This document shows, one piece after another, positions 45,446 through 52,529 of a DNA stretch of 64,000 bases. Source of the stretch: Marivita sp. (lineage in GTDB: Bacteria; Pseudomonadota; Alphaproteobacteria; Rhodobacterales; Rhodobacteraceae); the NCBI RefSeq assembly GCF_020055675.1, contig NZ_JAIPUS010000005.1:86104-150103 (forward strand), given 5' to 3'. Below the pieces are notes generated by a model. It ran no database searches. It was given only the letters and a program-made list of their open reading frames with translations, and was not told where the DNA came from. The translations under genes were made by a program, and so were the position numbers. Positions within the stretch are counted from its first letter, which is position 1. Each line of letters begins with the position of its first letter.

Positions 45446-45486
45446 ATCCGGAACGCTTGGTGACCTAGTCACCAAGCGTTCCGGAT
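45446..45486. promoter_or_regulatory. Perfect 19-base inverted repeat upstream of the sulfur operon
   Basis: Arms at 45446-45464 and 45468-45486 are exact complements around CTA; the inner part reads GGTGACCTAGTCACC. On the plus strand it is followed by TTTT, like an intrinsic terminator, but no rightward gene precedes it. It begins 45 bases upstream of the DUF2892 start codon, so an operator for the sulfur operon is the alternative. Which is true cannot be told from sequence. Confidence 0.6.
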
Positions 45487-45687
45487 TTTTGGAAAATCTC
45501 CGACAAAATTATTGCCGGCACACGAGACCCGGCGGGGAGACTCAGGCTCGCTTCACCCAGATCGTCACATTATATTGATATGCTGTCGAGCATTGCCGCA
45601 TCAGAGGCGCCTTCACGTGACGGTGTCAGCGTCCCTCGGGTTCCCCTGGCGTAAGCCCTTGAAAATCATGGATTGCGCCGCCCCTGT

Positions 45688-45717
45688 GCCCTTTGGCCAC
45701 CCAATTGGCCAAAGGGC
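45688..45717 (+). promoter_or_regulatory. Perfect 12-base stem upstream of msrB
   Basis: GCCCTTTGGCCA (45688-45699) is complementary to 45706-45717 around a six-base loop. It lies about 116 bases before the msrB start, in its likely leader or promoter. No T-run follows, so it is not a typical terminator. Confidence 0.5.
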
Positions 45718-45833
45718 TGATACCGACCTGCCAATTTTGCGAGAGGCCCTGTGTCCAAAGCGTGAATTCAAACAGAGGGACTTTGCCAGCAGAGTGGTGG
45801 TCAGACTTATCCCCAGCGAAAAGGACCAGTTTC

Positions 45834-46367
45834 ATGACATACGCCAACCAAATTCCAACACACCTGACACGACGGGCCTTCCTGTCGACGGCCAGTACAC
45901 TTCCCGTCGCCACGATTCTTGCCGCGCCGGCCCTTCCAGCCAGCGCGCGCGCAAGCAACATCGACTTCACCTACGAAATCACGCGCAGCGATGAGGCGTG
46001 GCGCTCGCGGCTCACCGAGCAGGAATATGCCGTGCTGCGCCTGGGCCGGACCGAGGTGCCGCATACGAGTCTCAACGCATTCCAAATGGCCGAAGGGCAC
46101 TACAGCTGCAAAGGCTGCGATCTTGTCAATTTCGATTCCCAGTGGAAGGTTCCGCATTTCGATATCGGATGGGCTTTCTTTTCGCAGGCAAGACCAACAA
46201 CCGTTCTCACCTCGATCGACGATGCGTACGCGGACATGGCGGATGACTCGGCAGCCATCGAATGCCATTGTCGCCGATGCGCAAGCCATCTGGGCCACAT
46301 CCTGACTGTCAAAGGCACAACATTGCATTGCCTGAACGGCACTTCTCTTGTCTTTTTTGAAGCCTGA
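45834..46367 (+). CDS. Exported methionine-R-sulfoxide reductase (MsrB family)
   Basis: A 177-residue protein from ATG 45834 (AAGGA upstream). The N-terminus is a twin-arginine signal (TRRAFLSTASTLPVA, then an AxA-type site), so it acts in the periplasm. The MsrB fold follows: zinc cysteines at 92, 95 (CKGC) and 146, 149 (CRRC), SHLGHILTVKG, and the catalytic Cys166 in LHCLNGTSL. It reduces methionine-R-sulfoxide in proteins. The His and Asn around the active site differ slightly from the consensus CINSAS. Divergent from the sulfur operon. Confidence 0.9.
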   Translation: MTYANQIPTHLTRRAFLSTASTLPVATILAAPALPASARASNIDFTYEITRSDEAWRSRLTEQEYAVLRLGRTEVPHTSLNAFQMAEGHYSCKGCDLVNFDSQWKVPHFDIGWAFFSQARPTTVLTSIDDAYADMADDSAAIECHCRRCASHLGHILTVKGTTLHCLNGTSLVFFEA

Positions 46368-46393
46368 CTTTCGAAAATACCGGCAATCGGATG

Positions 46394-46423
46394 AAAGCGA
46401 CGGTCACGGGCCGTCGCTTTTTT
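46394..46423 (+). terminator. Intrinsic terminator of msrB
   Basis: AAAGCGACGG (46394-46403) pairs with CCGTCGCTTT (46411-46420) around a seven-base loop and runs into six T residues (46418-46423), 27 bases after the msrB stop. Confidence 0.85.
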
Positions 46424-46746
46424 CACGGCGGCGACAGCTTTGTTTCCGGGTCGCGGTTCACCAAATCGTTGGGATTTGAAATCCATGCATTCTCAGCCGA
46501 TTTTCTGTGACCTGGCTCACCGAACGTGAGTGCGTCGAAACAATCGACTTCAATAAATATATTTAATATCAAGAAGCTAAATAAAATGCCGCCATGGCAA
46601 ACCGCACAGCCGGGGAAAAGTAAACATGGCACACGCCCCGGTGATGTCGTGATGATCGTATCGTTATTTCGCTTGGGCAACCGCACCTGCAAGGATGTGG
46701 ATGGGCCGGGCAAAATCCCGGCGATCATCACGAGAAGGATTAAAAA
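46424..46746. other. AT-rich intergenic region before the small exported protein
   Basis: About 320 bases without a convincing gene. The stretch 46538-46592 is strikingly AT-rich for this genome (AATAAATATATTTAATAT in the middle) and probably contains the promoter of the following gene. Short open frames on both strands here have poor codon use and no ribosome site. Confidence 0.4.
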
Positions 46747-47013
46747 ATGACTGACACTTTCAAGAAAATCGCAGCCGCCGCCGCACTCAGCTTCTCAGTT
46801 GCCAGCCCGGGCTTCGCAATGGAGGAAGAACTGAACATGCTGACAGGCGCGCTCTATAATGATCTGACCGTGATGCAGATGGACGTTGCAGACATCGCGA
46901 ACCTGACCCTTGGCGAGATCAACACCATCAATGCGATCATGCATGCAGGTGACACCGAATCCGAGAAGTCGCGCAAGATCAGCAACATTCTGCGCAAGGC
47001 CGCAGAACGCTAA
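46747..47013 (+). CDS. Small exported protein of unknown function
   Basis: An 88-residue protein with a Sec signal peptide (KKIAAAAALSFSVASPGFA, cleavage after residue 24 or so) and a mature helical part of about 64 residues, beginning MEEELNMLTGALYNDLTVMQ, with no cysteine. AAGGA lies eight bases before the ATG. It does not resemble a family I know. Periplasmic location is inferred. Confidence 0.75.
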   Translation: MTDTFKKIAAAAALSFSVASPGFAMEEELNMLTGALYNDLTVMQMDVADIANLTLGEINTINAIMHAGDTESEKSRKISNILRKAAER

Positions 47014-47333
47014 GAGACAGCGCACCCGAAACAGCCGCGTTCCGCAAGGGGCGCGGCACGCGCATTCGTCTGAGGCTTGGCATGGGCGATCACCGCTCTG
47101 GCGCCTCTCGGGTCCGGATTCGACAGCCTGTCGACCCCGCTCAACCGGCCTCAAATCGCGCTCCGGGGGCAAGCATGGGAGTTGAGGTCGCTGAATGTAT
47201 CGGCTCATCATCAAGGCCTGCGCGACAGCTTGCGCCGCGCTGCAATGGCGCGGTACTCAGGACGCCTCATCTCTGGAAAGAGTGCCGTGCCTCTCTCCAG
47301 GCTTCGCCTTGCAACAAATACTGGAATCCTCTT
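47014..47333. other. Intergenic region before ispD
   Basis: About 320 bases. The ispD frame is open through most of it, but the translation is low complexity and Arg/Pro-rich and shows no homology I recognise. No RNA gene or clear terminator is seen. Confidence 0.4.
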
Positions 47334-48011
47334 TTGACCATTTCAGCTCTCATCGTGGCCGCGGGGCGGGGGCAACGCATGGCGCGCGACACCCCGAAAC
47401 AATACCTTCCCCTGCGCGGTCGCGCGGTGCTGGCACATACGATCGACGCGCTTTTGGCGTCACCGCTGATTTCGCATGTGCGCACCGTGATCCATGCCGA
47501 CGACCAGCAGCTTTATGAAACCGCGCTTCAAGGCACGACTGATGACAGGATTCTTCCACCAGTTCCCGGCGGCACCACCCGCTCTGCATCGGTCGCGCTG
47601 GGTTTGCAGAGCCTTTCGGCACAAGCGCCGGATCACGTTCTGATCCACGACGCGGCTCGGCCCTTTTGTCCGGTTGATCTCATCGAACGCGTGATTGCGC
47701 CACTGGACCAATGTGACGGGGCATTTGCGGCCTTGCCGGTGGTTGACGCAATGTGGAAAGCCGTCGATGGATATGCCACCAGCCCGGTTGATCGCACCGG
47801 TCTGTGGCGCGCCCAGACGCCGCAAGCCTTCCGGTATGACGCGATTCTCAGCGCGCATCAGCAACTGCCAACCCCGGTGGCGGATGATGTCGAGGTGGCG
47901 CGGCTGGCCGGTTTGACTGTGCAGATCGTCGGCGGGGACGAGCGCAATTTCAAGATCACGCTGCCAGCGGATTTGGACCGGGCGGAGCGCCTGATCGACG
48001 GAGATTTCTGA
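47334..48011 (+). CDS. ispD: 2-C-methyl-D-erythritol 4-phosphate cytidylyltransferase
   Basis: A 225-residue enzyme of the non-mevalonate isoprenoid pathway. Start set at TTG 47334 (MTISALIVAAGRG), where the conserved CTP-binding loop IVAAGRGQRMARDTPKQYL begins; the upstream open frame is not conserved. VLIHDAARPFCP and WRAQTPQAFRYD are the other motifs. The gene stops after the IspD domain (ERNFKITLPADLDRAERLI). In many alphaproteobacteria IspF is fused behind it; here it is absent and must be encoded elsewhere. Confidence 0.92.
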   Translation: MTISALIVAAGRGQRMARDTPKQYLPLRGRAVLAHTIDALLASPLISHVRTVIHADDQQLYETALQGTTDDRILPPVPGGTTRSASVALGLQSLSAQAPDHVLIHDAARPFCPVDLIERVIAPLDQCDGAFAALPVVDAMWKAVDGYATSPVDRTGLWRAQTPQAFRYDAILSAHQQLPTPVADDVEVARLAGLTVQIVGGDERNFKITLPADLDRAERLIDGDF

Positions 48012-48051
48012 CCCGGGGCGCGCACCAGCAAAACGTTCCGTTGCGATGCCC

Positions 48052-48969
48052 CTAGTCGCGACGCAGCCGCGCGATGAAGAACGGGGTCAGGTACATCGGG
48101 ATCTGGTAACAACCGACAAAGACCATCAGCGGGGCAAACACCTCTTCGGGGACCGCGGTCAGGAACAGGGCCAGATTGCGGTTGCCCGCAGCAATGGCGA
48201 TGGCACCGGCTTCGCTGACCGAAAAGCCCCGGCGCGTCGCGGTCCAGGCACCAAAGCTCTGGACCAGGTAGAGCGCCACTGCAAAGGCCAGTGTGAGGGC
48301 AAGCCTGCCGGGGGATGCGAGAATGGCCGGGCCGATCTCGGACATCAGGCCGATCACGACGAGACCCATGGCCAGCGCCATCGCCCCGTCGAGAGCGGGC
48401 CGCGCCCGGGCCTCTGCCAGCGCGGGAAAGGCACGGCGCAGCCAATACGCCAAACCACCTGCCAGACCGACGATGAGCAAAAGCCGCGCCACCGCGCTCA
48501 GAAGTGCCAAAGGATCGGGAAAAAGCGGCAACAGCGCGAAAACCGGTGCGGCTGTCAGCGGCAAAAGGGCGGTGCCCAGCGACAATTGCCGCAAGGATGC
48601 ACCGACATCGGCCCCCGACATGGCGGCCAGACCCGGCGAGCCGGTGATGGGGGAGGCCGCCATGGCCAACACCGCGGCAAGAGCCAGCGGGTGTCCCATC
48701 CAACCAAGCGCCCAAAACCCGCCGCCGACTGCAAGCGGCAAAAGACATTGCAGCCCCACCACAACCGCCAGGGTGCGCGGCAGAGCCGCGCGGGAGGGCA
48801 TGGCGGCTACAGGCCCTTCGCGCAGGGCGGCGAGACAAAGCATGACCGCGATGAAGGGCACAATCGCCGGGGCCATACCCCGCGCCAGCGGGGGCACCGC
48901 GATCCCCACCACCAATCCGGCGACCAGCAGCCAGCGCCCCCAAGCGGCCAGAGCCGCGAACAGCTTCAA
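48052..48969 (-). CDS. BASS-type (bile acid:sodium symporter-like) membrane protein
   Basis: A 305-residue integral membrane protein with about ten hydrophobic segments. Segments such as LAMAASPITGSPGLAAMSGA and AIAIAAGNRNLALFLTAVP are like the ion-binding regions of BASS transporters, including the conserved GNRN. The substrate is unknown. It overlaps the stop of the MarR-type regulator by ATGA and so is the last gene of the TRAP operon. Confidence 0.82.
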   Translation of the reverse strand: MKLFAALAAWGRWLLVAGLVVGIAVPPLARGMAPAIVPFIAVMLCLAALREGPVAAMPSRAALPRTLAVVVGLQCLLPLAVGGGFWALGWMGHPLALAAVLAMAASPITGSPGLAAMSGADVGASLRQLSLGTALLPLTAAPVFALLPLFPDPLALLSAVARLLLIVGLAGGLAYWLRRAFPALAEARARPALDGAMALAMGLVVIGLMSEIGPAILASPGRLALTLAFAVALYLVQSFGAWTATRRGFSVSEAGAIAIAAGNRNLALFLTAVPEEVFAPLMVFVGCYQIPMYLTPFFIARLRRD

Positions 48970-49490
48970 ATCGTCGTGGCCGCGCGCGCGGCTTGATCGT
49001 AGCTGCCCGAGATTGCCCGCAAGAGCGCGGCAAGGCGCGACATCTCTTCGGGTTTGAAGCCCAGTTCCTGGGCGAGATCGACCAGCAACGCCTCTCGGAC
49101 CTCGCGGTACCGGTCGCAGAGCGCGCGGCCCTCATCGGTAATGCCAACCGACTTTTCCTTGCCCTTGCGGGCCGTGCGCACCAGCCCGCGCTCCGACAGC
49201 TTGCGCAGCGCGTAGGTGATCAGGTGCGTATCTTCTATATGCAGGACCAACCGGATATCGGCGAGGGTCTTTTCGCGGTCGCGGTGATTAACCTGGTGCA
49301 GGATCAACACCTCCAGGGGGGCCATTCCAGGGGCACCCGCTGCGTCCATGCAGCGGACGATCCAGCGGTGAAAGGCGTGGTTTGTCATGGTCAGCGCGTA
49401 TTCGACCTCGGACAGTTCCGGCAGGCTGGATTGCGCAAGATGCGCCGAGCTGACAATCGGTCCGACGCCGTTGCGGTTTGACTTGGTCAT
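48966..49490 (-). CDS. MarR-type winged-helix transcriptional regulator
   Basis: A 174-residue DNA-binding protein. The winged helix is about residues 55-125: GMAPLEVLILHQVNHRDRE, IRLVLHIEDTHLITYALRKL (recognition helix) and GLVRTARKGKEKSVGITDEG (wing). It lies seven bases after the TRAP large permease gene. It is the obvious candidate to bind the inverted repeat in the TRAP/oxoprolinase divergent promoter. The effector is unknown. Confidence 0.88.
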   Translation of the reverse strand: MTKSNRNGVGPIVSSAHLAQSSLPELSEVEYALTMTNHAFHRWIVRCMDAAGAPGMAPLEVLILHQVNHRDREKTLADIRLVLHIEDTHLITYALRKLSERGLVRTARKGKEKSVGITDEGRALCDRYREVREALLVDLAQELGFKPEEMSRLAALLRAISGSYDQAARAATTI

Positions 49491-49497
49491 GGCAGGT

Positions 49498-50802
49498 TCA
49501 CCGGGACATCATGGTTGAGGGCAGCCACAGCGCGATCTGCGGAAAGACCGACAGGATCGCCGTGGCGAGCACCAACAGGAGAAAGAAGGGTATGGCATAG
49601 CGGGCGATGGCAAAGATGTCGCGTCCGGTGATGGTCTGGATCACGAAAAGATTGAAGCCGACCGGCGGGGTGATCTGGCTCATCTCCACGACCAACACAA
49701 GAAACACCCCGAACCAGATCGGATCGATGCCAGCCGCCGTTACCATGGGCAGGAAGATCGAGACCGTCAGCACGACAATCGAAATACCGTCCAGGAACAT
49801 GCCCATGATGATGAAGAACAGCGTGAGCATTGCCAGCAACTGGTATTGTGACAGGCCCATCTCTCCGATCATGCGCGCCAGTTCGCGCGGGATACCCGTA
49901 TAGCCCATGGCCACTGTCAGAAAGGACGCCCCCGCAAGAATGAAGGCGATCATGCAGGTGGTCAGCGTGGCCGCACGAAGGCTGTCAGCCAACCCGTGCA
50001 AAGACAGCCCGCCGGTGGTCCAGGCCAGAAGGATCGCCCCGGTCACCCCGATAACCGCCGCTTCGGTCGGGCTGGCGATGCCCAGATAGATCGAGCCGAT
50101 CACCGCCACGATCAGCGCCACGACCGGCAGCAGCCGCGCCATCGCGCCCAGCGCCTCTCGCCGGTCGGTGGGGGGCTCCGCCACGGGCATCCGGTCAGCG
50201 TTCAGCAACGACCAGATCATGATCCAGCCGACGAAAAGTCCCGCCAGCAGCGCGCCGGGCATGACGCCGGCCAGAAAGAGCCGCGCAATGGATTGCTCTG
50301 TCGCGGCACCGTAAACGATGAGGATGATCGAGGGCGGGATCAGAAAACCGAAAGTGCCCGCGCCGGCAAGACTGCCGATCGCCATGCGCTCGTCGTAGCC
50401 GCGGGATTTCAGTTCCGGCAGGGACATGCGCCCGATGGTGGCCGTGGTGGCCGCCGATGATCCGGAGACCGCGGCGAACAGTCCGCAGGCCAGCACGTTG
50501 ACGTGCAAGAGCCTGCCCGGAAGGCGCGCGGTGAAGGGTGCCAGGCCCGAAAACATGTCCGACGACAGGCGCGAGCGGACGAGGATTTCACCCATCCAGA
50601 TAAACATGGGCAGCGCCGTCAGCCCCCAGACAGACAAGCCGCCCCAGACCTTGGTGGCGAAGACCAGCTCGGCGGGAGCAGGTGCGGCAAGGATCATCGC
50701 GACCAGGCCCACCGCGATCAGGGCGAACCCGACCCACAGCCCCAGCGCCAGCGTGCCGAAGAGAACCCCCAAAAGGATCGGGGCCAGTGTCGCGATTTCC
50801 AT
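49498..50802 (-). CDS. TRAP transporter large permease subunit
   Basis: A 434-residue DctM-type membrane protein with about twelve hydrophobic segments. LPMFIWMGEILVRSRL, GSSAATTATIGRMSLPELKSRGY, GTFGFLIPPSIILIVYGAATE and VEMSQITPPVGFNLFVIQ are the family landmarks. It forms the sodium-coupled channel of a tripartite transporter with the two genes upstream. Start overlaps the small permease stop by one base (TGATG). Confidence 0.94.
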   Translation of the reverse strand: MEIATLAPILLGVLFGTLALGLWVGFALIAVGLVAMILAAPAPAELVFATKVWGGLSVWGLTALPMFIWMGEILVRSRLSSDMFSGLAPFTARLPGRLLHVNVLACGLFAAVSGSSAATTATIGRMSLPELKSRGYDERMAIGSLAGAGTFGFLIPPSIILIVYGAATEQSIARLFLAGVMPGALLAGLFVGWIMIWSLLNADRMPVAEPPTDRREALGAMARLLPVVALIVAVIGSIYLGIASPTEAAVIGVTGAILLAWTTGGLSLHGLADSLRAATLTTCMIAFILAGASFLTVAMGYTGIPRELARMIGEMGLSQYQLLAMLTLFFIIMGMFLDGISIVVLTVSIFLPMVTAAGIDPIWFGVFLVLVVEMSQITPPVGFNLFVIQTITGRDIFAIARYAIPFFLLLVLATAILSVFPQIALWLPSTMMSR

Positions 50803-51353
50803 CAGTTCCCCCGCTCGGTTCTGGTTTCGGCCAGGTCAAAGCCGGCCTGCCCGCCCCTGGCCAGGGTCACGGCCGAATCGACCAGCGCAATCGCGAACAG
50901 GGCAAGACCCGCCGTCATCAGACCCTGGGGCAACGCCAGCGGGATCGGGATCATGCCGTAGCTGACCGATCCGAATTTCAGGCTGTCGACGACCTGCAAT
51001 CCGCTCGACCAGGTGGCGAAGACCGCCAGCCCGGCGGCCAGAAGGCAGACCGCCGCGCCCAGCCACCGCGCGGGTGCTTCCGGCAGGGATCGGATCAGCA
51101 GCTTGACACGAACATGACTGCCCGCCTGCAATGTTCCCGCAAGGCCCAGGAACACCGCGCCGGTAAAGAGAAACGCACCGAATTCGGCCAGCGAAGGGAT
51201 CGTCAAGCCTGGCGGCGGCAGCGCCAGGAACCGCGCCACACGGTCGGTCAGCCGCCCGAGAACCTGGGCCAGCACCAGCACTGCGATCAGGGCGAAGGTC
51301 ATGGCGGCCAACCACAGTGCAATCTCGTAGAGGCGGTCCAGCATGCGGCGCAT
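50802..51353 (-). CDS. TRAP transporter small permease subunit
   Basis: A 183-residue DctQ-type protein from ATG 51353 with GGAGAG upstream. Four transmembrane helices are visible, with the conserved GAFLFTGAVFLGLAGTLQAG and HVRVKLLIRSLP after helix 2. Overlaps the large subunit gene by one base. Confidence 0.92.
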   Translation of the reverse strand: MRRMLDRLYEIALWLAAMTFALIAVLVLAQVLGRLTDRVARFLALPPPGLTIPSLAEFGAFLFTGAVFLGLAGTLQAGSHVRVKLLIRSLPEAPARWLGAAVCLLAAGLAVFATWSSGLQVVDSLKFGSVSYGMIPIPLALPQGLMTAGLALFAIALVDSAVTLARGGQAGFDLAETRTERGN

Positions 51354-51411
51354 GGGCAAACTCTCCTGGCAGAATTGGCAAACATACGGGGCCCGAAGGC
51401 CCCGCATCACA

Positions 51412-52395
51412 TCACATGTCGGAGATGCTGGACTGGTAGGCATCGATGGCCTGTTGGCCGTCATCCCCGGCATCGTCCAGCCATTCGCTGGTCATGGTCT
51501 CGCCGATCTCGGCCAGCTCGGATGACAGCGTCTCGGACGGGTCGGTGATGGTCATGCCGTTCTCTTCCAGCGTGGCGATCTTTTCGGCGGTCTCGGCGGC
51601 CGACATTTCCCAGCCTCGGGTTTCAGCCTCGGCTGCGGCGGTCATGATTGCGTCCTGCGTGGCGTCGTCCAGGGCCTCGAAGGCGGACGTGTTCACGATC
51701 ACCATGTTCTTGGGCAACCACGCCTGCGTATCGGTATAATGCGACGTGAAATCCCATGCCTGGCTTGACACGCCCGTCGACGGCGACGTGATCATCGCGG
51801 CGACCCGGCCGGTGCTGAAGGCGGTCGGGATGTCCCCGGTTTCGATCTGCGTCGGCACGGCGCCCATCAACTGTGCCAGCCGTTCGGTCGCGGCATTATA
51901 CGCGCGGAAAGAGGCCCCTTCGAGATCAGCAGTGCTGTTGATCGGCTCCTGAGAATACAGGCTCTGTCCGGGCCAGGGGACCGCGAAAAGCAATGTTAAC
52001 CCCTGTGCGGTCAGCTTTTCCTCGACCATGGGGCGCGATGCGTCCCAGAGCGCCCGGCCTTCGTCATAGCTTGATGCAAGAAAGGGGATCGAATCGATGG
52101 CGAAAATCGGATCTTCGTTGGCCAATCGGCTCATCAGCGTCTCGCCCATGGGCGCGAGCCCGCGGCGGACGGAATCCTTGATCTCCGGATGCGCGTAAAG
52201 CGACCCGGCGGAATGGACAGTGATGTCCAGGTCGGTCGCCGCTTCGACGTCGGCGGCGAATTCCAGGATGTTCTGAGTGTGAAACACGCTGTCGCCATAG
52301 GGCGTGGGCATGTCCCAGCTTTGTGCAGCAGCGGGCAAGGCAAGGGCCGAAGTGGCAAGCGCGGCAGCCAGGCCGCGAAAGGCAGTAAATGTCAT
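51412..52395 (-). CDS. TRAP transporter periplasmic substrate-binding protein
   Basis: A 327-residue DctP-type protein. ATG 52395 follows GGGAGACGAC; the N-terminus is a signal peptide ending ALALPAAAQS. The core has SFRAYNAATERLAQLMGAVP, which includes the ligand-binding arginine, and QAWDFTSHYTDTQAWLPKNM. The adjacent oxoprolinase suggests a cyclic amide such as pyroglutamate or a hydantoin-like compound as ligand; that is context only. First gene of the operon. Confidence 0.93.
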   Translation of the reverse strand: MTFTAFRGLAAALATSALALPAAAQSWDMPTPYGDSVFHTQNILEFAADVEAATDLDITVHSAGSLYAHPEIKDSVRRGLAPMGETLMSRLANEDPIFAIDSIPFLASSYDEGRALWDASRPMVEEKLTAQGLTLLFAVPWPGQSLYSQEPINSTADLEGASFRAYNAATERLAQLMGAVPTQIETGDIPTAFSTGRVAAMITSPSTGVSSQAWDFTSHYTDTQAWLPKNMVIVNTSAFEALDDATQDAIMTAAAEAETRGWEMSAAETAEKIATLEENGMTITDPSETLSSELAEIGETMTSEWLDDAGDDGQQAIDAYQSSISDM

Positions 52396-52464
52396 TGTCG
52401 TCTCCCAGTTCTGCGGGCGGCTTTGTGGGGGACCGGGCCAGCCACCCTTGACCCGGATGACAGG

Positions 52465-52496
52465 ATGTTGACGAGACATTGATAATTTGTCAACAT
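52465..52496. promoter_or_regulatory. Divergent promoter with inverted repeat, candidate operator
   Basis: ATGTTGAC (52465-52472) and GTCAACAT (52489-52496) are exact complements 16 bases apart. The left arm contains a -35 box TTGACG (52468-52473) and the right arm CAACAT a possible -10 (17 bases spacing) for the oxoprolinase gene. A regulator bound here would control both directions. The MarR-type protein of the TRAP operon is the likely candidate. Confidence 0.55.
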
Positions 52497-52529
52497 TTCC
52501 TGAACGAATGATAAGCAAAGGTGCGAAGC

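Noticed and set aside
46526..46750. 74-residue rightward reading frame before the exported protein
   Set aside because: AT-rich promoter-like DNA, no ribosome site, no similarity to any protein.
47082..47333. N-terminal extension of IspD
   Set aside because: Low-complexity translation before the conserved CTP-binding loop.
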